A stretch of 24,338 bases of DNA, taken from NCBI GenBank assembly GCA_900549645.1, contig URPD01000027.1:1-24338 (forward strand). Reading direction: 5' to 3'. The notes beneath the pieces were generated by a model. The model worked only from the letters and a program-made list of their open reading frames with translations. It ran no database searches and was not told the origin of the DNA. Made by a program: the position numbers and the translations under genes. Every line of letters starts with the position of its first letter. The stretch's first letter is position 1. This DNA is from an uncultured Eubacteriales bacterium (lineage in GTDB: Bacteria > Bacillota > Clostridia > Oscillospirales > Oscillospiraceae). Below, in pieces: positions 1 to 7,369 of this stretch.

Positions 1-71
1 AGGCTCCTGAGATCTGCCCTGTCTGCAAGCATCCTCAGGCATTCTTCGAAGTGCGCGCGGAAAATTACTAA
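1..71 (+). CDS. rbr: Rubrerythrin, C-terminal end only (partial)
   Basis: The window opens inside a gene. Reading from base 3 gives 22 codons, APEICPVCKHPQAFFEVRAE and two more residues, ending at TAA 69-71. The CPVCKHP knuckle followed by FFEV is the second half of the rubredoxin-like Fe(SCys)4 domain that closes rubrerythrins, which act as NADH-linked peroxidases protecting anaerobes from oxygen and peroxide. Only this tail is visible, so the diiron ferritin-like domain cannot be checked. Another rubredoxin-domain protein with the same tail is possible but less likely. Confidence 0.8.
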   Translation, partial: APEICPVCKHPQAFFEVRAENY

Positions 72-98
72 GAATAATATTATTCTCGTCATGTCAGA

Positions 99-129
99 TG
101 CACCCCACAAAACAAGAAGTGCACCCCAC
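99..129. repeat. 10-bp direct repeat pair
   Basis: TGCACCCCAC occurs at 99-108 and again at 120-129, 21 bases apart start to start, which is about two helical turns. It lies just after the rubrerythrin stop, in a stretch without genes (72-442). The spacing would suit a protein-binding site on one DNA face, but no function can be assigned. Confidence 0.4.
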
Positions 130-190
130 GTGTAGAATTGTATCAAAATGGCCTACCTTTTCCACATCAGAACAAGCTCGCACCGTTCCG

Positions 191-210
191 TTTTCGCCTG
201 TCGGCGAAAA
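191..210. other. 8-bp hairpin in non-coding stretch
   Basis: TTTTCGCC at 191-198 and GGCGAAAA at 203-210 form a perfect 8-bp stem with a TGTC loop. It sits 28 bases before a strong terminator. It has no T-run and could be the end of a short untranslated transcript structure. Apart from this hairpin, the direct repeats and the terminator, nothing coding is seen between 72 and 442. Confidence 0.4.
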
Positions 211-238
211 CTGTACTTTGCTCCCTTGTTCTTCCTTT

Positions 239-274
239 CAAACTCGAAGCGCACAGGCTTCGAGTTTGTTTTTT
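239..274 (+). terminator. Rho-independent terminator
   Basis: CAAACTCGAAGC (239-250) pairs perfectly with GCTTCGAGTTTG (257-268) around a 6-base loop and is followed by six T residues. It probably ends transcription coming from the rubrerythrin gene, whose stop is about 170 bases upstream. Confidence 0.85.
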
Positions 275-442
275 GACGCAGGTGTTTCTCTGCTGGTACA
301 AATCCAGCGAAAACACGGTTTTCATATTGTGCCCTTGAGACAACACGGAGAATAAATCGGAACCGAAAAGAAAGACCGAATAAAAAAGACTATACATTTT
401 TGGGATAATAAAACAGAAAACGCAAACACGAGGTGAAACGAA

Positions 443-943
443 GTGGATCGAGATGTGCTTGTTCAAGCGGCCTAGGATTTCGATGCTGATCGGGCAGCGC
501 TTATCGCCCCATCACAGCTGGTTTGCTCTGACAGATTCAGGGCATACTGCGAGGACAATGTCTGCGGCTTTTACGGCAAATGCTGGTCTTGTCCACCGGA
601 TATTGGCGACATAAATGTGCTTATCGCGCAGCTGCGGACATTTGATCACATTGTGATGTATCAGGTCATTTCTCTGGTTAAAGACTATTCGGATACAGAG
701 GGAATGAACGCTGCCGGGGAAAAGCTTTCGGAAATATCACAGAAGCTGTAAATCTTCCTCCGGACTTTCCTCAAAAAGCCCTTTCTCCACCTGGGGGGTT
801 CGTGTCATCTTTGCCCGGAGTGCGCAAAAATAATCAATGAGCCTTGCAGGTACCCGCATAAGATGCTGCCGTCTCTGTCGGCATACGGTGTCGATGTATG
901 CAAAACCTGTGAGGGCACTTCGCTTGCGTATTGGAACGGCTAA
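443..943 (+). pseudogene. DUF2284 metal-binding protein, pseudogene with two in-frame stops
   Basis: From GTG 443, preceded by GAGGTGA, one reading frame runs to TAA 941-943 but is broken by TAG at 473-475 and TAA at 749-751. No frameshift is needed. The frame carries the features of DUF2284 predicted metal-binding proteins: an N-terminal CxxNVCGFYGKCWSCPP cysteine cluster, and a C-terminal CHLCPEC...EPCRYP segment followed by PSLSAYGVDV and CKTC. The family is uncharacterised and rich in cysteine, consistent with metal or Fe-S binding. Because the protein pattern continues past both stops, this is most likely a gene inactivated by point mutations. Confidence 0.75.
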
Positions 944-1045
944 AACACGGTAACCAATTTCGGCATGGTTCTGTTTAATGAATGAAAAGCCTATATTAAA
1001 CAGCCGTAAACACGGGAAATATGCAGGCTTCCATCCCCGAAATCC

Positions 1046-1074
1046 TTGAAAGCCCGGGAAAAAACTGATATATT
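1046..1074 (+). promoter_or_regulatory. Sigma-A type promoter of the amidohydrolase gene
   Basis: TTGAAA at 1046-1051 and TATATT at 1069-1074 are separated by exactly 17 bases. Transcription would start near 1081, about 44 bases before the amidohydrolase start codon at 1125. Confidence 0.7.
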
Positions 1075-1124
1075 TAATATAGTAATAGTAGTTTTTTCAA
1101 AATACAGTGCAAAGGAGGCAGCTT

Positions 1125-2693
1125 ATGAAAGTCTATCAAGGCAATGTTCTGAGCGTGAACAGCAAAAACGAGGTGTTCCGGTTTCTTGTGGAGGACAAGG
1201 GGAAAATCCTTTTTGTAGGGGACGAGTTGCCTGAGGAGTACCGTTGCTGTGAAATCGTTGCGCTAGGCCAGCGTGCCTTAATCCCCACGTTTTGCGACAC
1301 ACACCAGCACTTTGCATCCTTTGCGCTTTTCAATGCGGGTCTGAATGTGATGGAGGCAAAGTCCAACACAGAGATTCTGGAAATGGCTTCCCATTTCTAT
1401 CAGCGTTCCCACGCGAAAACACTGATTGCTTTCGGCGCTTCTCCCTATTCGGTTGAAGAGCGGCGCCTCGTTTCCCGGGAGGAGCTGGACCGGGTATGCC
1501 CGGACAAGCCTTTCTTCATGGTGAAGTACGACGGTCACGCCTGCGTTGTCAACACCGTGCTTCTCCGGCAGATTGAGGACAAATGCAAGGGGCTTCGGGG
1601 CTATCATCCGGACAGCGGAGAAATGAATCAGGAGGCGTTCTTTGCGGTCTCCGACCATATTACCGCCAGCATACCCGTGCCTGAGCTGATTCATGATATG
1701 ATGCTGGCCGTAAACTACGAGGCGTCCATGGGCATCGGCATGGTGCACTCCGTTTCCGGCGTCGGTTTCCCGAAGGATCTTGACATCCACATGGAAACCT
1801 GGTTTGCCAGAGGGCTGTCCTCTGGTTTCCAGCTTCGTGTTTTCCCGCAAAAATTTGACGCGGAGAAGGCCGTGAAATTCAAGCTCGGCAGAGTCGGCGG
1901 CTGCTTCCAGTGCGCGCTTGACGGCTGCTTTGGCTCAACGGACGCCGCGCTCCTCTCCCCCTATGCAAACGACGATTCCAATTCCGGCGTCCTTTACTAC
2001 ACCGATGAACAGGTGACTAAATTCTGCAAAGCAGCAAACCGGGCCGGAATGCAGATCGAGCTTCACGCCATCGGCGACAGAGCCTTCGCTCAGGCGGCAG
2101 CCGCCCTGAAAGCCGCCCTGGATGATTATCCCCGGGATGACCATCGTCACGGGATTATCCATGCCTGCCTCACTACCGAAGAAAGCCGTAAAATCTGCGC
2201 TGATTACCACATCCAGCTCCCCATGCAGGTGTCCTTTGATAATTGGAGGCAGGAGCCTGCCGAATATACGGAAAGGATTCTCGGTAGAGAGAGAAACACG
2301 GCGCTCAATCCCGTCCGCACAATGAAGGATTTGGGCTGTACCATCGGCTTCGGCTCTGATGGTCCCTGTACTGACCCCAACCCCATCGTCTGGCTGTACA
2401 AGGCCGTCAACCACAGCAATCCCAATGAGCGGGTTTCCATTCAGGACGCGCTTCGCATGTCTACCTATAACGGCTATTGGATCAGCTTTGACGAACAGGA
2501 AAGAGGTTCCCTGGAGGCCGGCAAGGTAGCGGACATGGTGATTCTTTCCCACAACCCATACAAGCTTGCGCCCGAGGAGCTGATGAAGCTCAGGGTTGAA
2601 CAAACCATTTTGCGGGGCAAAGAGTTTTTACCCGAAACGGGAAGCTTTGTGCGTCCGATTCTCAAAGGCATTTTCAGCTCAAACAAGGCATAA
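1125..2693 (+). CDS. Amidohydrolase family 3 (YtcJ-like) metal-dependent hydrolase
   Basis: This 522-residue protein starts at ATG 1125, chosen because AAAGGAGG (1111-1118) is correctly spaced; a GTG at 1107 lies upstream of that site and is unlikely. It has the composite TIM-barrel layout of amidohydrolase family 3: a small beta-sandwich N-terminus, the metal-binding DTHQHF motif (His60, His62), then ELHAIGDRAF, HGIIHAC and GFGSDGPCTDPNP, and the closing GSLEAGKVADMVIL segment that completes the beta-sandwich. Length is typical. Members hydrolyse C-N bonds of amides, ureas or cyclic amides, and the substrate cannot be told from sequence. A truncated response regulator begins 15 bases downstream with its own Shine-Dalgarno, so the two were probably once co-transcribed. 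Confidence 0.88.
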   Translation: MKVYQGNVLSVNSKNEVFRFLVEDKGKILFVGDELPEEYRCCEIVALGQRALIPTFCDTHQHFASFALFNAGLNVMEAKSNTEILEMASHFYQRSHAKTLIAFGASPYSVEERRLVSREELDRVCPDKPFFMVKYDGHACVVNTVLLRQIEDKCKGLRGYHPDSGEMNQEAFFAVSDHITASIPVPELIHDMMLAVNYEASMGIGMVHSVSGVGFPKDLDIHMETWFARGLSSGFQLRVFPQKFDAEKAVKFKLGRVGGCFQCALDGCFGSTDAALLSPYANDDSNSGVLYYTDEQVTKFCKAANRAGMQIELHAIGDRAFAQAAAALKAALDDYPRDDHRHGIIHACLTTEESRKICADYHIQLPMQVSFDNWRQEPAEYTERILGRERNTALNPVRTMKDLGCTIGFGSDGPCTDPNPIVWLYKAVNHSNPNERVSIQDALRMSTYNGYWISFDEQERGSLEAGKVADMVILSHNPYKLAPEELMKLRVEQTILRGKEFLPETGSFVRPILKGIFSSNKA

Positions 2694-2708
2694 CAGGCGG
2701 GAAGAACG

Positions 2709-2948
2709 ATGAAAACAGTAGCAGTCGCAGAGGATGAACCGATCACCCGGATGGATATTTACGCCATGCTTGAGGACCTGGGCTTTTCTATCGCCGGGGA
2801 AGCCTCCGATGGGTTTGATGCAATAGAGCTGTGTCGGCGCACAAGGCCGGATGTGATTCTGATGGACGTGAAAATGCCGATTTTTGACGGTCTTGCCGCG
2901 GCGGAAACCATATGCAGAGAAGACCTTGCCGGCTGCGGAAGATTATAA
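2709..2948 (+). pseudogene. Response regulator receiver domain, truncated (ANTAR-type suspected)
   Basis: The 79-residue product has the first two thirds of a CheY-like receiver: the acidic pair in VAEDEP (Glu8-Asp9), the phospho-acceptor Asp53 in VILMDVKMP, and then GLAAAETICREDLAGC. The match stops about residue 76, and helix 4 to helix 5 and any output domain are missing. The short linker-free style and the AAETICREDLAG stretch resemble AmiR/NasR ANTAR regulators such as EutV, an inference only. A ribosome site (GGCGGGAAGAACG) precedes ATG 2709. The break coincides with the start of another decayed reading frame, suggesting a deletion that joined two genes. It is unlikely to be functional. 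Confidence 0.75.
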
Positions 2949-3254
2949 TGGGTACTATCAAAATCCCGTGTCTCTCCAGCACCCGCTTTCCTCGGTTGAA
3001 ATTGTTCCTTCTGATAGTTCATAGACTCTTGTTATCAGCAAAGACAAGGCAATCACCGACAGTTATCTGAAAATCTATCCAAAATGCGAAGATTTGTCTT
3101 TGTTTAATCAATCATAACCTACAAAGCATTCAGTATAGATTACTGGGAGACAAAAGATAAAATATTTTCTTACCTCATAGAACTGACCAAGCAAATTGAA
3201 ACTAAAATATTTTCCACAGCCATTCCTACACCAGAAACGAAACAGTCTGTTTAG
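2935..3254 (+). pseudogene. Decayed 3' fragment of an unidentified gene
   Basis: The frame containing GAT 2941 reads as protein-like sequence (EDYNGYYQNPVSLQHPLSSV, then EIVPSDSS) to TAG 3022-3024, continues in the same frame (TLVISKDKAITDSYLKIYPK) to TAA 3115-3117, then continues after a one-base shift from 3114 (ITYKAFSIDYWETKDKIF, later TKQIETKIFSTAIPTPETKQ) to TAG 3252-3254. I do not recognise the family. The change to AT-rich codons exactly where the receiver domain is lost supports a deletion junction near 2935. This accounts for most of the gap between 2949 and 3319; the call rests on codon-like reading only. Confidence 0.45.
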
Positions 3255-3319
3255 CTAAAAACCGAATAGGAACTGGCTTTGAACACATGAGTAGAAATTT
3301 GAAACGGTGGTGTACGCGC

Positions 3320-4171
3320 ATGGGAAATAACGAAAAATTAGAATTATACGAAGATCAGCCGATCCGGACTGCTTGGAACGAAACTGAGGAAGAGTGGTAC
3401 TTCTCAGTCGTTGATACCATACGTGTGTTGACCGACAGCAAAGATCCACTGGCATATTGGAGAAAACTGAAACAGCGGTTAATCAGCGAAGGAAATGAAA
3501 CCGTGACAAATTGTCACGGTTTGAAGATGACCGCAGCAGACGGCAAGCGCCGTCTTACCGACGTCGCCACAACGGAACAGCTCCTCCGTATCATCCAGTC
3601 CATCCCCTCCAAGAAGGCGGAGCCGTTCAAAATGTGGTTGGCGCAGGTTGGACGCGAGCGGATCGAGGAAACCATCGACCCGGAGCTGACGATTGAGCGG
3701 GCACTGGAAACATACATCAAAAAGGGATACACTCGGGAATGGATCAACCAGCGCCTGCAGGCCATTCAGGTGCGCAAGGAGCTAACCGACGAATGGCAAA
3801 ACCGCGGCGTCAAGGAAGGCGTGGAGTACGCGATCCTGACCGATGAGATCACAAAGGCATGGTCGGGCATGTCCACGCGGCAGTATAAAAACCTCAAAGG
3901 GCTGAAAAAAGAAAATCTGCGGGACAACATGTCCACGCTAGAGCTCGTGCTCAACATGCTTGCCGAAGCCACCACGACCGAGCTTTCCAAGAGCCGCGAG
4001 CCGCAGGGACTTGTGGAGAACCAAAGCATCGCCCGTCAGGGTGGCCAGATCGCCGGTAATGCACGAAAAGAGATCGAAGAAAACACCGGTCGGCCCGTGA
4101 TTACATCAAAAAACGCAGCAGAGCTAAACGCCGTGGTGATAAAGCTGATCGAAGAAACCAGTAAGGAATGA
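3320..4171 (+). CDS. BRO-N domain protein (phage antirepressor / DinD-like)
   Basis: This 283-residue product is recognised from the N-terminal BRO-N fold: the IRTAWNETEEEWYFSVVDTI core, the DPLAYWRKLKQRL helix and LTDVATTEQLLRIIQSIPSK. The second half holds ALETYIKKGYTREWINQRLQ and a C-terminal GGQIAGNARKEIEENTGRPV segment, as in DinD/antirepressor-type proteins of phages and genomic islands. BRO-N proteins bind DNA and often act as antirepressors or stress regulators; the target here is unknown. Start choice is uncertain: ATG 3320 begins the conserved region after a weak GGTGG site, and ATG 3287 in the same frame would add 11 residues. A 25-bp palindrome lies inside the gene at 3498-3522. 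Confidence 0.75.
   Translation: MGNNEKLELYEDQPIRTAWNETEEEWYFSVVDTIRVLTDSKDPLAYWRKLKQRLISEGNETVTNCHGLKMTAADGKRRLTDVATTEQLLRIIQSIPSKKAEPFKMWLAQVGRERIEETIDPELTIERALETYIKKGYTREWINQRLQAIQVRKELTDEWQNRGVKEGVEYAILTDEITKAWSGMSTRQYKNLKGLKKENLRDNMSTLELVLNMLAEATTTELSKSREPQGLVENQSIARQGGQIAGNARKEIEENTGRPVITSKNAAELNAVVIKLIEETSKE
3498..3522. repeat. 25-bp perfect palindrome within the BRO-N gene
   Basis: AAACCGTGACAA (3498-3509) and TTGTCACGGTTT (3511-3522) are perfect 12-bp inverted arms around one central A. It encodes part of the NETVTNCHGLKM segment. It could be a protein-binding site (half site GTGACAA) or a cruciform; it lacks the T-run of a terminator. Confidence 0.6.
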
Positions 4172-4264
4172 TGTGCTTGTTACTTTTTTCTTAACATTGC
4201 CTGTTTCGAGTAGCTATTTCCGACCTTCTCTGGTATGTTTCGTGCTGCCAAAGGAGGCGGTATA

Positions 4265-4561
4265 ATGGAAAGCATCATAGAAGAGCTATACTACGGCAAT
4301 ATCACCCCGGCGGAGCGCAGCTTCCGCAGAACCGGAGAATACGCACATATCCTGCAGCTCGTCACCCAGAATGAAGAAAAGCTGACAGAGACGCTGACCG
4401 AAGCGCAGAAAGAGACCTTCGAAAAGTTCAAGGACAGCACATCGGAGATCAGTAGTATGACAGAGGTAACAGTATTCACTCTGGGCTTCAAACTGGGGCT
4501 ATGTCTGACCGCTGAGGCGTTTATCGGCGGGAATGATGAGCAAAAACTAATCAGCGAATAA
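4265..4561 (+). CDS. DUF6809-like small protein
   Basis: The 98-residue protein starts at ATG 4265 behind AAAGGAGG (4250-4257). An in-frame upstream ATG at 4235 lies before that ribosome site and is rejected. The opening IIEELYYGNITPAER is the pattern I associate with DUF6809, a family of small, mainly helical proteins common on accessory DNA of Clostridia. No signal peptide or membrane segment is visible. Function is unknown. It follows the BRO-N gene by about 90 bases and precedes the ArsC-like gene by 60, so co-transcription is possible. Confidence 0.65.
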   Translation: MESIIEELYYGNITPAERSFRRTGEYAHILQLVTQNEEKLTETLTEAQKETFEKFKDSTSEISSMTEVTVFTLGFKLGLCLTAEAFIGGNDEQKLISE

Positions 4562-4621
4562 TTACACACGCGTCGCATCTAACGGATGCGATTGCGTTTT
4601 ACAAAGAAGGAGATACACCTC

Positions 4622-4975
4622 ATGCAGTTTATTTGTTATCCGAAATGCACAACCTGTCATAAGGCCAAAAAGTGGCTGGAGGAAAGCGGTATCGCATTCG
4701 ACGAGCGGCACATCAAGGAAAACAACCCGACTGTCGAAGAGCTGATGGCATGGCATAAGCAGAGCAATCTGCCGCTGAAGAAGTTCTTCAACACCAGCGG
4801 CCTGCAATACAAGGCATTGCAGCTCAAGGACAAGCTGCCGACCATGAGCGAGAACGAGCAGTTTGAGCTACTGGCCTCGGACGGCATGCTGGTAAAGCGC
4901 CCAATTTTGATTGGCGATGATTTTGTCCTTGTCGGCTTCAAGGAGGCAGACTGGGCAGCCGCGCTCGGAAAGTGA
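4622..4975 (+). CDS. ArsC/Spx-family thioredoxin-fold protein
   Basis: The 117-residue protein starts at ATG 4622 after GAAGGAGA. The N-terminal FICYPKCTTCHKAKKWLEES gives the CTTC redox motif in the first strand-helix unit, and LVKRPILIGDDFVLVGFKE is the RP-containing C-terminal signature shared by ArsC-type arsenate reductases, Spx and YffB/YusI proteins. The length fits the arsenate reductase-like subgroup. No arsenic operon genes (arsB, arsR) adjoin it, so arsenate reduction is not supported; a thiol-redox or Spx-like role is equally possible. Confidence 0.85.
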   Translation: MQFICYPKCTTCHKAKKWLEESGIAFDERHIKENNPTVEELMAWHKQSNLPLKKFFNTSGLQYKALQLKDKLPTMSENEQFELLASDGMLVKRPILIGDDFVLVGFKEADWAAALGK

Positions 4976-5064
4976 GTAAATATTATGAACAACAAACTTG
5001 TAAGTTCCTTCTGCATGGCTTTATATCTTATGGTATAGCGATAATGCGACATTGCACCAATACA

Positions 5065-5103
5065 GAGCACCGTTCAGGATAAACACGGTGCTCCAAGTTT
5101 TTG
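5065..5103 (+). terminator. Rho-independent terminator
   Basis: GAGCACCGT (5065-5073) pairs with ACGGTGCTC (5085-5093), followed by CAAGTTTTT. It closes the transcript ending with the ArsC/Spx-like gene and insulates the Fic operon downstream. Confidence 0.7.
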
Positions 5104-5134
5104 CATAAGATAACCTACAAATCCGCAGATTGCA

Positions 5135-5163
5135 TTGCATAGCAGGTTGAAACATGGTATACT
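5135..5163 (+). promoter_or_regulatory. Promoter of the Fic operon
   Basis: TTGCAT (5135-5140) and TATACT (5158-5163) are spaced by 17 bases. Transcription would begin near 5170, about 20 bases before the first start codon at 5190. Confidence 0.75.
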
Positions 5164-5189
5164 ATTATCAGAAAATTGGAGGTGATTTT

Positions 5190-5720
5190 ATGGATTATTC
5201 CATTCAGGCTGAGTATGGCAGCTTGCTTGCGCGGGAACAGTTTATCCGCGTGCAGCTCAATGAACTGCCGATTGGCTACATCTCAAAAAAAACGATCAAG
5301 GGCAATCCACAATATTATATTCAACGCCGGATCGGAGAAAAGATGACCGGCGTATATATCCGAGCAGATGAAGTTCAAAATGTACGAGAGGCACTGGAAC
5401 GCAGATCGCAGTATGAATCTGAAAAGAGGCAGATCGCAGCACGGCTCGAACAGTTGGAGCAGGCAGCAAAGCTGATAGGACAGGGGCTTCCTTGCCGTTT
5501 CATGGTGATGAAGCTCAGTACCGGCATGGACGAATTGCAGCCGGAGCAGCGAAAGCATTGTACCTCTTTCGCCTCTGCCATGAACGCGGTAGAGGGCGTT
5601 ATGGTCAGCGCAGAAACTGCGGAGGAAATCCAGCAGTGGCACAGTGGAGAAAAAGCCTTTCAAACGGTGTTTGAAAACACACTCCGGCGCTATGGATTTC
5701 CGATGGAGGGAACGGTATGA
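5190..5720 (+). CDS. Conserved protein paired with Fic, function unknown
   Basis: This 176-residue protein starts at ATG 5190 behind GGAGGTGAT. An N-terminal module with LPIGYISKKTIKGNPQYY and RRIGEKMTGVYI looks like a small three-strand beta unit. It is followed by a charged coiled-coil helix (about residues 65-100) and a C-terminal part with SGEKAFQTVFENTLRRYGFP. The stop codon overlaps the Fic start (ATGA at 5717-5720), so the two are translationally coupled. That arrangement suggests a partner or antitoxin of Fic, but the S/TxxxE(G/N) inhibitory motif of known Fic antitoxins is not found and the protein is much longer than the VbhA/FicA type. The partner role is inferred from context. Confidence 0.75.
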   Translation: MDYSIQAEYGSLLAREQFIRVQLNELPIGYISKKTIKGNPQYYIQRRIGEKMTGVYIRADEVQNVREALERRSQYESEKRQIAARLEQLEQAAKLIGQGLPCRFMVMKLSTGMDELQPEQRKHCTSFASAMNAVEGVMVSAETAEEIQQWHSGEKAFQTVFENTLRRYGFPMEGTV

Positions 5721-6430
5721 GAGACCCATATTTGTACGACGACGCAAATGTGCTTATTAACCGAGCCGGGATCAAAGACGCAGATCTGCTTCGCAAGGCA
5801 GAGGCGGACATCACCAATTTGACAATGACGGCGATCTACGAGCAGAAGTATGATAAGTTTAACACAGATACCCTCTGCGATATACACAGGATGATATTCG
5901 GTCAGATCTATGACTGGGCAGGAGAATTCCGTACTATCCAGATGGTCAAGTATGAAGATGTGCTGGGTGGTGACACGGTACGCTATGCGTACCCGGCCGA
6001 GATCAAAAAGCAGTTGGCAGACTCTATGAAAGAGATCGCAAAGCTGAAACGAACCGGTAAAAACGACCGGGATGTTGTGTTCCGTATGGTTCGAATTATC
6101 TGTGCAATCTGGCAGACTCACCCGTTCCGTGAAGGCAATACCCGCAGTATTATCGTGTTTGCCGTTCTGCTGGCAAAGCATCTCGGCTTTGAGGTGGACC
6201 ATGAATTGTTCCGTGTAAATGCTGCCTATGTGCGAAACGCGCTGGTGTGGGGCTCGCAGGGAATATATTCAAAGTATGAGTATTTGGAACGTATCTTCTT
6301 TGATGCTGTTCTGCATGAGAACATACAGGATGCAGAACAGAAAGCCGAAGAAAAGGCCGGCCAGTATGAGAAGATCGGCGATTATACGGTCAAAAACTAT
6401 GTTGAGCGGCCACATGAGTATGTGAAATGA
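5717..6430 (+). CDS. fic: Fic-domain protein (AMP transferase type) with variant motif
   Basis: The 237-residue protein starts at ATG 5717, overlapping the upstream gene by four bases. The Fic core is clear: YDWAGEFRTIQMVKYE in the first part and the active-site loop HPFREGNTRSII at His135-Ile146. Compared with the canonical HxFx(D/E)GNGRxxR, the catalytic His135, Phe137, Glu139, Gly140, Asn141 and Arg143 are kept, but the second Gly is Thr142 and the last Arg is Ile146. Fic enzymes modify target proteins, usually with AMP; the loss of the last Arg may affect nucleotide choice or activity. The C-terminus is charged and helical. A near-inhibitory sequence TAIYEQ (around residue 39) is not a full match to the autoinhibition motif. 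Confidence 0.88.
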   Translation: MRDPYLYDDANVLINRAGIKDADLLRKAEADITNLTMTAIYEQKYDKFNTDTLCDIHRMIFGQIYDWAGEFRTIQMVKYEDVLGGDTVRYAYPAEIKKQLADSMKEIAKLKRTGKNDRDVVFRMVRIICAIWQTHPFREGNTRSIIVFAVLLAKHLGFEVDHELFRVNAAYVRNALVWGSQGIYSKYEYLERIFFDAVLHENIQDAEQKAEEKAGQYEKIGDYTVKNYVERPHEYVK

Positions 6431-6569
6431 TCTAAGCTCTTTATACGTGCCACTATTCCTACTGGAGAACTGAGTCAGTCTGAGGCGATTTTTCCTATCT
6501 TTTTCTATATATTTTCATACGCGCGACTTTATAAGAAAAAGAATCAGTAATACTCAGAACCTCAGTAAA

Positions 6570-6592
6570 TTAAGGGCACTTTGTGCCCTTAA
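6570..6592. terminator. Hairpin after the Fic operon, possible terminator
   Basis: TTAAGGGCAC (6570-6579) pairs perfectly with GTGCCCTTAA (6583-6592) around TTT. There is no strong T-run on either strand, so termination is only suspected. The rest of 6431-6569 is AT-rich without a readable gene. Confidence 0.45.
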
Positions 6593-6612
6593 TAAAAGCC
6601 TTTAATATGTAT

Positions 6613-6664
6613 AACGGCCATGGCCTTCAAAACAGTTGGAGACCATGGCCGTTTGCTATATAAT
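6613..6664 (+). promoter_or_regulatory. Promoter with flanking inverted repeat ahead of the transposase
   Basis: An 11-bp inverted repeat, AACGGCCATGG (6613-6623) and CCATGGCCGTT (6643-6653), surrounds TTGGAG (6636-6641), which with TATAAT (6659-6664) makes a 17-base-spaced promoter. The right arm lies in the spacer, as an operator would, so a repressor or DNA hairpin could control the gene at 6734. It may alternatively be part of the element's end. Confidence 0.5.
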
Positions 6665-6733
6665 ACCCTCGGAGGTGGTGTGTATGATTGTGCGCAGCTG
6701 ATTTGGAAATCAAATAACGAACAAAGGAGGTAA

Positions 6734-7369
6734 ATGACCTTGATTTCCAAAGATCAGTTTTTAGAGCTAAAGCACCTGAAATCACTGGGTGTACCAACAA
6801 CTACTATCGCAAAGAAAATCGGAATATCCGTGCCAAGCGCAAACAAATGGCTGCGGCTGGACGAGGAAGCCTTCGAGAATTATCTGCGGAACAACACGCC
6901 GTATCTCGAACAGTACCGCGCCTTCATCATCAGCATCCTGAAAATCTGCCCACAGACGCCGGCAACCAATATCATGTATCGGATCAAGGACCAGTTTCCG
7001 GACTTCAACTGTAAGAAAACGACCTTCTTCAGATACGTGAAAGATCTGCGGGAGCAGACCGGCTACATTAAGCCATCGGAACGTCCCACATCCTTCCGCG
7101 AGGAAACCCCGCCCGGTTACGAAGCGCAAGTGGACTTCGGGCAGTTCAAAATGAAGGACATGTACGACCGCAACATCCGCGTGTACTTCTTCTGCATGGT
7201 GCTGTCATACAGCCGTATGCGCTTCGTATATTTCAGCCGGGAACCATTCAGAACAAAGACCGCCGTTGACGCCCACAAGTTTGCCTTCCGGTATTTTGGC
7301 GGCAGGACTAGGACATTACCGTTCCATTATCCATTTCTCGTAAAGCGCAAAGGAGGAGAACGGTTATGA
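6734..7369 (+). pseudogene. istA: IS21-type transposase IstA, truncated at the C-terminus
   Basis: ATG 6734 follows AAAGGAGG. The product has an N-terminal helix-turn-helix (LKSLGVPTTTIAKKIGISVP) and the start of the DDE/rve catalytic domain with EAQVDFGQF, where Asp134 is the first catalytic acid. Resemblance to IstA ends at AHKFAFRYFGGRT near base 7309; the rest of the domain, with the other catalytic residues, is missing and the last residues are unrelated. IstA is normally about 400-500 residues and is followed by istB, which is absent. It is therefore an inactive remnant. Its stop overlaps the next gene's start codon. Confidence 0.8.

Noticed and set aside
99..129. CRISPR array
   Set aside because: Only two 10-bp copies exist; no further repeats or cas genes are present.
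443..943. Stop-codon readthrough or recoding in the DUF2284 frame
   Set aside because: One stop is TAG and the other TAA, and ordinary genes here end with both (for example TAG at 8733-8735), so decay is simpler.
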